DNA of 37,178 nt, from positions 1-37,178 of the forward strand of contig JAHJRI010000254.1 of NCBI GenBank assembly GCA_018830885.1, in the 5' to 3' direction. The stretch is from a bacterium (lineage in GTDB: Bacteria > SAR324 > XYD2-FULL-50-16). A program made the position numbers and the translations under genes. Position 1 is the stretch's first letter; the number at the start of each line of letters is the position of its first letter. This document shows, piece by piece, positions 15,654 through 22,770 of this stretch. The notes beneath the pieces were generated by a model. The model saw nothing but the letters and a program-made list of their open reading frames with translations. It was not told where the DNA came from and did not search any database.

Positions 15654-16493
15654 CTATTGGATCATCCTTCGACTGCCGCCCATCATGCGATGGTGCCCAC
15701 GCATGTTTCCATTCATACCGGGGGACATTGGGGACATGTGATGAAAATACCGTCCCACCCTGCCGGGATTGCAGTGGTGTCCGCTGCTTACTCTGAATAG
15801 ATCATCGGCAGCCACACCGGCCAGACTGACAACCTGTCCCTCACGTACCCGCATGCCTTCAGGCAGCTCGATTCGGGATCTCTCCCCGCGGGGATCAATA
15901 ATCCAGATGAGCCGGCCTTCAGTTTTCTCGACCCGACCCATCCTGAAATTGGGATGATGGACAAAATACCGGGCCCGTTCCTTGAAAAACCAGCTTACCA
16001 GGGGCCATTCCCGTTTTTCCTGGATGATGGCGGCCTGAAGGGTGTCATTAATCCCTGTAGCAGCCAGGGCGGCTCCGCCAAAGCCGGTTGTCAGAAAACT
16101 TCCCAGCAGAATAACGGCGATCCCTCTTTTGAGGGCTTTGGAATGCCACATCAGCCAGGCAGAAAATGCAGTCACGATCAGGGCGGGGAGTATCAGGTCG
16201 AATGGAATATAGGTAAACACGTCCTTCAGAAACCGGGTCCCAAAGTAGAGCATTTCCAGACTGCCGTTCATCTGGATCTCGAAGACAATGTTGTTCACGG
16301 TGACAAGGGACAGCAGCAGCAGTAGAATGCCCCCCAGCAGTGACGGCCAGCGGATAGGTTGTCGTGCGGCCATCACCGGTGCGATGGCCAGGTCACCCTT
16401 CGCTATTTCAGACATCACCCGTTGACTGAAGTCCTCCGGCAAATCGGGGACTGCCGGTCTGGCAGCTCTCAGAAAATCATCCAGCTTTTTCAT
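15654..16493 (-). CDS. Membrane anti-sigma-like protein with Met/His-rich tail (copy 2, no sigma partner)
   Basis: The protein (279 residues) is very similar to the one at 8021-8878 over its whole length. Both share MKKLDD, AVPDLPEDFSQ, three membrane helices, FGGAALAATGIND, WPLVSWFFKERARYFV, HPNFRMGRVEKTEG and SGHHCNPGR. The tail is shorter and more Gly/Arg-rich (MSPGMNGNMRGHHRMMGG) but still Met/His-rich. Unlike copy 1 it is not preceded by a sigma gene: the 230 bases upstream are non-coding and hold an inverted repeat and a dispersed repeat. It may still bind the same sigma factor, or act as a stand-alone envelope metal sensor. The two copies are direct repeats about 7.6 kb apart, bracketing the copA region. 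Confidence 0.77.
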   Translation of the reverse strand: MKKLDDFLRAARPAVPDLPEDFSQRVMSEIAKGDLAIAPVMAARQPIRWPSLLGGILLLLLSLVTVNNIVFEIQMNGSLEMLYFGTRFLKDVFTYIPFDLILPALIVTAFSAWLMWHSKALKRGIAVILLGSFLTTGFGGAALAATGINDTLQAAIIQEKREWPLVSWFFKERARYFVHHPNFRMGRVEKTEGRLIWIIDPRGERSRIELPEGMRVREGQVVSLAGVAADDLFRVSSGHHCNPGRVGRYFHHMSPMSPGMNGNMRGHHRMMGGSRRMIQ

Positions 16494-16533
16494 TTCGTCA
16501 TCCCCTATTTGTCAGAAATCATGAAAAACATTA

Positions 16534-16550
16534 CTTAACAACCTGTTAAG
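16534..16550. promoter_or_regulatory. Palindrome upstream of anti-sigma-like copy 2
   Basis: CTTAAC-AACCT-GTTAAG, perfect 6-bp arms, 41-57 bases before the ATG of the leftward gene. Its place suggests an operator; no regulator can be assigned. Confidence 0.35.
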
Positions 16551-16565
16551 GTCACCTTGATCAAA

Positions 16566-16638
16566 TGGAACTCAGTCAGCATGGATGGACTCGTGCGTTT
16601 CTTGAAAGATCAACCCTTTGGTGCGGTAAGTTCAATAA
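16566..16638 (+). repeat. Dispersed repeat, half-element A
   Basis: A stretch of about 73 bases that recurs in reverse orientation at 37115-37178 and, in its core, in both arms of the palindrome at 18659-18760. The core (16599-16624, starting TTCTTGAAAG and ending TTTGGTGC) matches the right-edge copy at 24 of 26 positions and the palindrome arm at 22 of 26. No coding potential. Confidence 0.65.
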
Positions 16639-16729
16639 GTGCCTTTAAATCAATTGCAGCAGCAGAACTGCCATTGGCAGATCGCCTCAGATGCAGTCCC
16701 GGATCATCTGAGGCGGTGCCGGTTGCAAC

Positions 16730-17398
16730 TTACAGTGTCTGCAGGTCACGATTGCCTGAAAGGTCAGTACCCCAGCCCATCCGGCCGGAACCATACCCCA
16801 TATGGCCGTAATTACCCTGCATCCTTCCCTGGCCGTAACCCATGCGTCCGTCGTCGTCCTGCATCATACCGGGGCCGTAACCCATGCGTCCGTTATTGTC
16901 CTGCATCATCCCGGGGCCGTAACCAGGTCCCCATCCACCACAACCACCGTTGCCCTGGCCTCTGAATCCCATTCTTCCATCAAACCCGTCATGCATTCTG
17001 TCGCGCAGGTATTGAAAAAGGAGGCCATTCTTCCAGTTTTGCAGTTTGCCCACTGTCTCTTTATCGCCAGATGTGAGATTCAGGTCGATCCCTTTTTCTG
17101 TTTCGGTCAGTGCCACATTCACCCCTTTAAAGTAAGTGGTGAGTTCCTTTTCATTGACCTTAAGCTCTGTTTTCAGTGTTTGCAGAATCTCATCCGATTC
17201 CGCTGTGACCTTCAACAGCACGCCATCGGTGACATTTTCAGAGGTGACTGAAATTCCATGCATCACTTCACGCCACTGGTCCATTTGCTGCCAGGACCTT
17301 CTATTCCCTTCCCGGTATGACCGTTCGTCCGGTCCGTGAGCGAAAACCATGCCTGTTGATATCATCAAAAAAACAGCCAGAATGAGTAGCTTTTTCAT
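16730..17398 (-). CDS. Periplasmic Met/Gly-repeat protein, putative metal binder
   Basis: The start is ATG 17398, with AGGAG five bases upstream; the frame is open further back but without such a site. The 222-residue product begins with a clear signal peptide (KKLLILAVFLMISTGMVFA|HG). A middle region (about 40-125) is rich in Thr, Glu and Lys, with alternating hydrophobics that look beta-stranded (GVLLKVTAESDE, GIDLNLTSGD). The C-terminal third is made of imperfect 14-residue units such as GYGPGMMQDDDGRM. Regular Met pairs spaced by Gly are typical of extracytoplasmic Cu(I)/Ag(I)-binding proteins. No known family for the whole. It lies upstream of the anti-sigma-like copy 2 on the same strand, within the copper island. 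Confidence 0.72.
   Translation of the reverse strand: MKKLLILAVFLMISTGMVFAHGPDERSYREGNRRSWQQMDQWREVMHGISVTSENVTDGVLLKVTAESDEILQTLKTELKVNEKELTTYFKGVNVALTETEKGIDLNLTSGDKETVGKLQNWKNGLLFQYLRDRMHDGFDGRMGFRGQGNGGCGGWGPGYGPGMMQDNNGRMGYGPGMMQDDDGRMGYGQGRMQGNYGHMGYGSGRMGWGTDLSGNRDLQTL
16798..16923 (-). repeat. Three 42-bp tandem repeats encoding Met-rich 14-residue units
   Basis: Units at 16798-16839, 16840-16881 and 16882-16923; the last two differ at only a few bases, the first is more divergent, and a truncated unit precedes it. The length is a multiple of three, so gain or loss of units would keep the frame. Confidence 0.75.
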
Positions 17399-17886
17399 TT
17401 TATCTCCTATGTTGACATTAAGTCGTTTGATGTTTTGAAAATTGACTGCTGTTATCTGGTAATACACCCCATGAAAATTATTATTTCAAAAACAGTTGAA
17501 ATTCTTTTGTGGTAATGACTCACACAGTTTATCGAGTCAAGAGTGTCGAGATCCCCTGGCAAGGAGGTCGAGGATGAGTTCAATTGCATCCAGGTCACGA
17601 CTCCCTTGGATCAATAATGGCGGTGAATCGTTACGAAATCGATACCATTCTGGTATGGACTCCCCCTGCGGGGCATGACTCAACAGTCACCTTTTGTGAA
17701 ACAATCACTAATGGTTTTCAGGCCTCCCTTCCGGGAGGTATTCCGGCCAACACCGGGGGCAGAAGATCAGGGAGTCAACGGAGAAACCAGCGATTGACCA
17801 TCGTGTTCCAAATAAACCGGCGTGCCCTGGGTGGGGGCCTGACGACGGATGAGAATGAGACTGCTGTCTGAAAAAAGGGGGTGGGT

Positions 17887-17906
17887 AATGAATGAATGAA
17901 TGAATG
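17887..17906. repeat. Tetranucleotide microsatellite (AATG)5
   Basis: Five uninterrupted AATG units in non-coding DNA. Short tandem tetranucleotides can change copy number by slippage; here no gene start is near enough to suggest phase variation. Confidence 0.8.
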
Positions 17907-17952
17907 GGTTTACTGGAGTGGTCTGATTTTCGGTTGCTGTCAGACAGGACGG

Positions 17953-17986
17953 GTCACTACCGGTTGGGGAACATCCCGGTAGTGAC
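17953..17986. terminator. 11-bp perfect hairpin downstream of the PCYCGC gene
   Basis: GTCACTACCGG and CCGGTAGTGAC pair perfectly around a 12-base loop, 75 bases past the stop of the leftward gene at 18062. No T-run follows on the minus strand, so a Rho-independent role is uncertain. Confidence 0.4.
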
Positions 17987-18061
17987 AACCAGATGATTGA
18001 GGAGGGATATTCCTGGACCAGACGCTGACAGGAAGGTTTCGGGGATTGAAACCCTTTCCGC

Positions 18062-18577
18062 TTAACTGAAGTCTCTGTCAATGGCATCAGCAATGCTTGT
18101 CAACGGCGCTCCTTTTTCGATCATTTCAGCTGCGAGTTCCGCCTCTTCCATACAGATGTCGCAATTCGCGGCATGGTCATCCGTAAAACAGCTTAAGAGG
18201 CTTTTATGACCGATACTCATGGCACATCCACAAAAACAGAACAACTGGTCCAGGACCCGGGGCATCTGTTTGGCTAAAGTGTAAGCTTTGATCTGTCTCA
18301 GATTCTGGAAACCCATGGGATCCAGGACTGGTTTGGTCTCCCGGAAACGGTATGAAGATGGGTCCAGGATAACCTCGTGCATCATGGAAGCTCCCCTGTA
18401 GACCCTGTTTTTCCGGGATGCTTCCGCATGTGCGGTCTGGTTGAAAACCGGGTAGATGTACCAGCCTCCAAAAATCAGGGCGATCAGGCCTATGACGGAC
18501 AGCCGTATTTTGAAGTTGGATGATTTACCGGCTTTGGGCTGGCGTTGCGAGGTTTTTCTGTCTTTCCTGGATGTCAT
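18062..18577 (-). CDS. PCYCGC-type exported protein
   Basis: The protein (171 residues) has a basic N-terminus rich in Arg and Lys, a single membrane helix (about 28-43, LSVIGLIALIFGGWYIYP) and an external domain. The C-terminal part has the Cys pattern of the PCYCGC family: FCFCGCAMSIGHKSLLSCF, then HAANCDICMEEA, six cysteines in all, together with conserved His residues. Members are membrane-attached or lipoproteins of unknown function, often beside copper or thiol-related genes; the Cys/His set suggests metal binding. AAAAGGAAACC precedes the ATG. Upstream lies the large palindromic element, so its promoter must lie between 18577 and that element or be supplied by it. Confidence 0.75.
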   Translation of the reverse strand: MTSRKDRKTSQRQPKAGKSSNFKIRLSVIGLIALIFGGWYIYPVFNQTAHAEASRKNRVYRGASMMHEVILDPSSYRFRETKPVLDPMGFQNLRQIKAYTLAKQMPRVLDQLFCFCGCAMSIGHKSLLSCFTDDHAANCDICMEEAELAAEMIEKGAPLTSIADAIDRDFS

Positions 18578-18658
18578 GGTTTCCTTTTTTAGTGATGTCG
18601 GGATATCTCAAAATTCAGTGGGGAATTCTTAATTTTCAGTCACTATTCACCTGTATAC

Positions 18659-18760
18659 GCCCCAAAGGGTTTGTGTTTCAAGAAACGCATCAATCCTTCC
18701 TGGAGCTCCTGGAAGCCATCCTTGGCTTCCAGGGTTCTTGAAACACAAACCCTTTGGGGC
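18659..18760. repeat. Large palindromic element with 26-bp perfect arms
   Basis: Arms 18659-18684 and 18735-18760 are perfect 26-bp reverse complements. Within the 50-base loop is another 10-bp stem (CCTGGAAGCC/GGCTTCCAGG), so the 102 bases can fold into one long compound hairpin. The left arm continues into a stretch (to about 18700) that also matches half-element A in reverse. It belongs to a dispersed family with copies at 16566-16638 and 37115-37178. It could be a miniature mobile element or REP-like sequence. Confidence 0.8.
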
Positions 18761-18814
18761 CGAGTGGAAATTGAACTGAATAGGTACATTTTTTATGGGT
18801 CCTGCAGCATCTGT

Positions 18815-19168
18815 TCAAGACGGATTGCCCCGTTTACGTCCCCTGAAAGAGGTCCCTGTTCTACCCATAAAACGGCCGCGATAATCAAAGATTGAACCCT
18901 GCTGTGCTGGCATTGTTGATTCAGAACCGGGCTGCTTGTCCGGTCGGTGACTGGTCTGCCTGACTGACTGGTTTTTCCTGTCCTCGTCCTCACTATTCAG
19001 AACCAGGACTGCTCCGAGAACAACGGGGCAGATCAGAACCAGAAATGTTGCCAGGGAAGGTGAACTGCTACGGGAACTCCCAAGGAGCAAAAAACCAAGA
19101 ATCGGAAGACCGCAACATAGGGCCATCATCCAAAGATGTCTGGAACGTGGGGGCCTGGTATTCTTCAT
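18815..19168 (-). CDS. Small membrane protein (two helices) of the copper island
   Basis: The start is ATG 19168, preceded by TGGAG at six bases; the frame is open further upstream without such a site. The 117-residue product has two close membrane helices: one with WMMALCCGLPILGFLLLG (~13-30) and one with LATFLVLICPVVLGAVLVL (~39-57). A charged hydrophilic tail follows. The W-M-M-x-L-C-C-x-L-P pattern is seen in small DUF2933-like membrane proteins that accompany copper and heavy-metal resistance genes. I do not claim family membership. The tail shows no motif. It is same-strand with the PCYCGC gene but separated by the palindromic element. Confidence 0.55.
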   Translation of the reverse strand: MKNTRPPRSRHLWMMALCCGLPILGFLLLGSSRSSSPSLATFLVLICPVVLGAVLVLNSEDEDRKNQSVRQTSHRPDKQPGSESTMPAQQGSIFDYRGRFMGRTGTSFRGRKRGNPS

Positions 19169-19590
19169 ATGATCTCCAGTAAACATGGGTTTATTTAAAA
19201 GAGGAAACCTGGTGCACCCGATAATACACCGGTTCGGGGAAAATATTTCAAAAACTAAAAAAAAACTATCTCGCAGCACGATGCGGGGTATCAATCTTCA
19301 TTTCCACAACGACTGGGAGAAGCTTGCAGTGCAGATCCGGGATCCTGGAATATGATTGACTGGAACCCGGACCGGTTTCCGGGATGACAGGATGCCGTCA
19401 GTGATAAGCGAAACCTGCGGTTTCTGCAGGGATACGAAACCCAGGCGACACCATAAAAGAGAAGACGGGTATGGAGGTTATGCTGGTCGAGCGGGACATG
19501 GCATTAGGAAATTGAGGGAAATCACTCGGCATGTCGTGATCAGCATGTCTGGCTCCCGGTGAAAGCAGGTCGGGGCAACAAAAAGTGAAC
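19169..19590. other. Intergenic region, nothing clear
   Basis: This stretch separates the copper island from the catabolic cluster. The part near 19240-19275 is AT-rich and may hold the promoter of the small membrane protein. No gene, repeat or strong hairpin was recognised. Confidence 0.5.
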
Positions 19591-19986
19591 TCAGAAAAGA
19601 TCCAGAATGGTTTGGATAAGCGTGCCACTGTTTATCATCACCTGCCGGATTCCGGATTCTGGAATATTATCCCAATGAATACCGGCTGCAACGACCACTT
19701 TTTTATCCAGTTTTTTAGACAGTGTTTCGGATACTTTTTTGACCAGATCATCCTCCTTGTGGCCGATGTAGGTATAAACCGATGATGTCGCACTCAGCTC
19801 GGCAGCATCTTTCAGACTGGGACGGGACTGGGCCATGGCTACAGCCCCGATATGGGGGGTATCGCCTCCCCAGATCACGACCAGAAGATCATCCCCCAGC
19901 AGGAGGACCCGGGCTTCCAGATCATAGGACCCACTGTCGGTTGCCAGCCGGAATTCTGACACCGGTTCCATCCGGTTCGGTTTCAT
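19591..19986 (-). CDS. LpdD-like prenylated-flavin chaperone
   Basis: The start is ATG 19986, which overlaps the TGA of ubiX (ATGA), with GGGGAGA upstream. The 131-residue product resembles the small third component of gallate/hydroxybenzoate decarboxylase systems (LpdD/subunit D), known to help UbiD enzymes acquire prenylated FMN. The features used are LLVVIWGGDTPHIGAVA, then RPSL and a late GHKEDDLV...VVVAAGIHWDNI. It has no signal peptide. Coupling to ubiX strongly supports a role in making or delivering the cofactor for the UbiD enzyme encoded at 26558-27916. Recognition of the family rests on memory of conserved patterns, so moderate certainty. Confidence 0.68.
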   Translation of the reverse strand: MKPNRMEPVSEFRLATDSGSYDLEARVLLLGDDLLVVIWGGDTPHIGAVAMAQSRPSLKDAAELSATSSVYTYIGHKEDDLVKKVSETLSKKLDKKVVVAAGIHWDNIPESGIRQVMINSGTLIQTILDLF

Positions 19987-20546
19987 GATTCTCCCCAGCG
20001 ACGGAACAGGTTGTGATCTATTCCGAAACAATCCAGCGTTTTCCCGACGGTCTGGTCGACGATGTCCTGGATGGTTTCCGGTTGATGGTAAAAAGCGGGA
20101 ACAGGGGGCAGGATGACAGCACCCAGTTCGGCTGCTGCCAGCATCAACTTTAAATGCCCTAGATGCAGGGGGGTTTCCCTGACTACGAGTACCAGCTTTC
20201 GTTGTTCCTTCAGGGTGACATCCGCACTTCTTGTCAGGAGGTTATCATTGTACGAATGGACAATCCCGGAAAGGGTTTTCACGGTGCAGGGAATGACAAT
20301 CATGCCCGCTGTCAGGAAGGAACCGCTGGCCGGGGCAGCCGCCTGGTTTTCATTGGCATGAACAATATCAGCCAGGGCTTCCACTGTTTTCAGCGCATAG
20401 GTCGTTTCAAGACCGATATTCTGTTTTGCCGCTTCTGTCAGGATAAGATGGGTTTCATACGCCGTATCCCTGAGCACACTCAGCAGCCTGATACCATAAA
20501 TGACGCCACTGGCGCCGGATATACCGACAACTATTCTTTTTTTCAT
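19983..20546 (-). CDS. ubiX: Flavin prenyltransferase UbiX
   Basis: The start is ATG 20546 (MKKRIVVGISGASG). The frame is open for another 73 codons upstream, but that part is non-conserved and the Gly-rich FMN-binding strand belongs at the N-terminus. The 187-residue protein has GISGASGVIYGIRLL, then SGSFLTAGMIVIPCTVKTLSGI and LVLVVRETPLHLGHLKLM, all hallmarks of UbiX/Pad1. UbiX attaches a dimethylallyl group to FMN, making the prenylated FMN used by UbiD decarboxylases. It is translationally coupled to the LpdD-like gene and divergent from xdhC. The partner UbiD is 6 kb away in the opposite-strand operon. Confidence 0.93.
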   Translation of the reverse strand: MKKRIVVGISGASGVIYGIRLLSVLRDTAYETHLILTEAAKQNIGLETTYALKTVEALADIVHANENQAAAPASGSFLTAGMIVIPCTVKTLSGIVHSYNDNLLTRSADVTLKEQRKLVLVVRETPLHLGHLKLMLAAAELGAVILPPVPAFYHQPETIQDIVDQTVGKTLDCFGIDHNLFRRWGES

Positions 20547-21157
20547 GATGAGATCATCGTCAACCAGGGTTATTGAGAGCGACCTGCTTATCCCTGCCGC
20601 CAATACAGGAGTCGGTAACGGATTGAAAGCGACTGCGGTTTTCCGGCTTTTGACGGCGGAAGTACGGTCACAGCTCGACCGCTCAACCATAACAAAAATG
20701 AACCGATATGTCACACAGGTCATTGAAACCACCCTGCCATTAAAAGAAGCATCGCACCTATTCACCGTTTTTTCTGAGTCGGCGGGGCCGGGATCCTATT
20801 TGATTGAACCACTCCCCTCGGGGGTGAGAAGGGAGGGTTGACACAGCCGATGAGGGGGAGAATCGCCGCAACGAACGGAATCCGTCCCAGGAGCTGTTGG
20901 AAAAAGTCCTGTTTTCCATAGTTTTATATCATATTCCCCTTGACTCAGGAAATGGCGTGAATCCTTCCAAAACCATTTTGAATCATTCACATCGAGAAAA
21001 TCCCGCGGTCAGGGAGAGCGGATGCAATTCGATTCATTTTGACTGTTTATCGAAAATAAGAAATAATCAGCGATCAAACAAGACGAATTGCCCTTTCTGA
21101 TAAAAATGGTCACTGAAGTCGGGAAAGGCTTACAATCCCCTTATCGATGCGTATCCA
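20547..21157. other. Divergent regulatory region between ubiX and xdhC
   Basis: About 610 bases between leftward ubiX and rightward xdhC. It contains a 7-bp hairpin (20810-20826), an AT-rich zone (20920-21100) and a good rightward promoter candidate (21039-21067). The open frame extending ubiX upstream is not regarded as coding. Confidence 0.55.
21039..21067 (+). promoter_or_regulatory. Candidate sigma-70 promoter for xdhC
   Basis: TTGACT (21039-21044), a 17-base spacer and AATAAT (21062-21067), 91 bases before the xdhC ATG. The spacer contains TTTATCGAAA (21046-21055), which recurs inverted upstream of the Mo-subunit gene (22562-22571) and may be a regulator site. Confidence 0.5.
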
Positions 21158-22210
21158 ATGCAGACAATGATTAAACGTGGTTTGGACCGGTTGTCCAAAG
21201 GTGAATCCCTGGTCCTGGCAACTGTCATCTCCCATAAAGGGTCCACCCCCAGGGGGACCGGTACCCGCTTACTGATTCTGGAGAACGGGACGACTGTCGG
21301 GACGATTGGTGGCGGACTGGTTGAACTCAAGGTGATTGAAACCGCGTTGGCGTTGTTTCAATCGAAAAAATCCACAATTTTCGACTATGACATGTCCGCA
21401 TCCCACCTGAAAGCGGATTCGATGATCTGTGGCGGGGCTATGTCGGTCCTGATTGAATTCATGCAACCCGATGACCGGACCCTGGAACTGTTCAGGTCCC
21501 TGCAGCAGTGCTTCAATATGCGCCAGGAGGCTTTGTTGATCATCAACCTGGATGAGTTGAAGCAGGGACAGGGACAGACGTCCCATGCCCTGGTGGCAGA
21601 CGGCAGAACGGTCTTTTCCTTCCTGCCGAAACCGTTGCCCGTGCCGCTCCTGACAGCCGAAATGAAATCGGCACTGCAAGCCGGGAAAGCAATGATCGGA
21701 AGCATCGGGGAGATGGTGTGCTGGATCGAGGCCCTGCAGTTTCCCAAAAAACTCACCCTCTTCGGTGCCGGACATGTAGCCCGACCCACTGCGGAATTAG
21801 GGGCCCGGACCGGTTTTCAGACAACTGTGGTGGATGACAGGGGGTCGATCCTGTCCCATGATTATTTCTCCAATCAGATCAATTTGATCCAGATCGATAC
21901 ATTTGAGAAATGCCAGGAGGCCGTTAAAATCGATCAGGACAGCTTTGTGGTGATCCTGACCCGGGGACACAAATCCGATAAAACCGTTCTGGCGCAAGTT
22001 CTGAAAACCGATGCGGCCTATATTGGCATGATTGGAAGTCGGAAAAAGCGAAACACCATCTATCAGCTGCTTCTGGAGGAAGGATTCTCGCAGCAGGATC
22101 TCGACCGGGTCCATTGTCCCGTCGGAATCGATATCGGTGCAGAGACCCCCGAAGAGATCGCTGTCAGCATCATGGCGGAGCTGATCCAGGAGCGGGCCCA
22201 CCTGTCATAA
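21158..22210 (+). CDS. xdhC: XdhC/CoxI family molybdenum cofactor insertion factor
   Basis: The protein (350 residues) has the N-terminal XdhC/CoxI domain (LVLATVISHKGSTPRGTGTRLLI, TIGGGLVE) with the DSMICGGAM segment near residue 90. The C-terminal Rossmann domain shows LTLFGAGHVARPTAELGA near 205, VVILTRGHKSD and YIGMIGSRKK, and ends with PVGIDIGAETPEEIAVSIMAELI. It is full-length for the family. XdhC proteins bind the molybdenum cofactor, promote its sulfuration and load it into xanthine-dehydrogenase-type enzymes. Its presence implies a sulfurated cofactor in the hydroxylase encoded just downstream. The ATG at 21158 and one three codons later are both possible. An intrinsic terminator follows. 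Confidence 0.9.
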   Translation: MQTMIKRGLDRLSKGESLVLATVISHKGSTPRGTGTRLLILENGTTVGTIGGGLVELKVIETALALFQSKKSTIFDYDMSASHLKADSMICGGAMSVLIEFMQPDDRTLELFRSLQQCFNMRQEALLIINLDELKQGQGQTSHALVADGRTVFSFLPKPLPVPLLTAEMKSALQAGKAMIGSIGEMVCWIEALQFPKKLTLFGAGHVARPTAELGARTGFQTTVVDDRGSILSHDYFSNQINLIQIDTFEKCQEAVKIDQDSFVVILTRGHKSDKTVLAQVLKTDAAYIGMIGSRKKRNTIYQLLLEEGFSQQDLDRVHCPVGIDIGAETPEEIAVSIMAELIQERAHLS

Positions 22211-22211
22211 T

Positions 22212-22243
22212 CCGTTGCAGGGGCTGCCGGTTTTATGTTTTTT
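22212..22243 (+). terminator. Intrinsic terminator after xdhC
   Basis: CCG-(TT bulge)-GCAG-GGG-CTGC-CGG followed by TTTTATGTTTTTT, one base after the stop codon. Best intrinsic terminator in the window; it separates xdhC from the hydroxylase operon. Confidence 0.65.
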
Positions 22244-22770
22244 ATATTTCCCCACCCCTTGTCTATCCTCCGGGCAGGACGTCCATCCAAAGCTCACTAT
22301 AACTCTTTTCCAGCCACACTCCCCCTCCTGTTTTTGACCTCTGAAAACCCCGTCCCCAAACCGTTCAGGTCGCAGTTCCGGAAAACAGGTCTTCTGAGAT
22401 CCTGGGCGCAGTGATGAATGGATTCAGGGAGGGGGTTCTGCTGCCTGGAGTCCGGTCTGTCACTGATGGTTAATCAGTAGGGATCGAAAAACAGACCAGA
22501 AAACACTTGACAGAATTTTTATTCCCAACATATTCTCAAAATGCGCAAATTGATTCTCATATTTCGATAAAAATCAAGAAAAACGGACACGGCAATTGCA
22601 GCATTCCGGATCCGTTGGATTTTTTCGGTTTGGTCCGGTCCGGACGTCAGACCGGATCGACAACAGAGAGGTCGCCCTGATTTTTTGGTCTTCTGGGACG
22701 GGTGGTCGAGAGTCCCTGAACGATATCCAAACCGGTTTTTGGCATGCAGCCAGTGTCAGGAGAAATAAGC
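22244..22770. other. Promoter and structured leader of the hydroxylase operon
   Basis: A GC-rich stretch is followed by an AT-rich zone (22500-22580) with a candidate promoter at 22507-22536 and TTTCGATAAA at 22562-22571. Then comes a leader of about 190 bases that folds locally: GTCCG-GTC-CGGAC at 22633-22645 lies inside a longer pairing of GATCCG with CGGATC. No gene seen. A cofactor- or substrate-responsive leader is possible but unproven. Confidence 0.45.
22507..22536 (+). promoter_or_regulatory. Candidate promoter of the molybdenum hydroxylase operon
   Basis: A perfect TTGACA (22507-22512), an 18-base AT-rich spacer and TATTCT (22531-22536, 4 of 6 to consensus), about 230 bases before the Mo-subunit ATG. 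Confidence 0.4.

Larger units (their letters stand above)
17399..18061. other. Long intergenic region with simple repeat and hairpins
   Basis: About 660 bases without a supportable gene. It contains a CCTCCC-TTCC-GGGAGG hairpin (17723-17738), a tetranucleotide run (17887-17906) and an 11-bp hairpin (17953-17986). Open frames present here lack starts with ribosome sites. Confidence 0.5.

Noticed and set aside
17887-17906. AATG repeat as a phase-variation switch
   Set aside because: It lies in a 660-base gene-free region with no start codon or promoter close enough to be affected.
20547-20765. N-terminal extension of UbiX by 73 codons
   Set aside because: UbiX proteins begin at the KRIVVGISGASG strand; the extension has no recognisable domain and its start no ribosome site.
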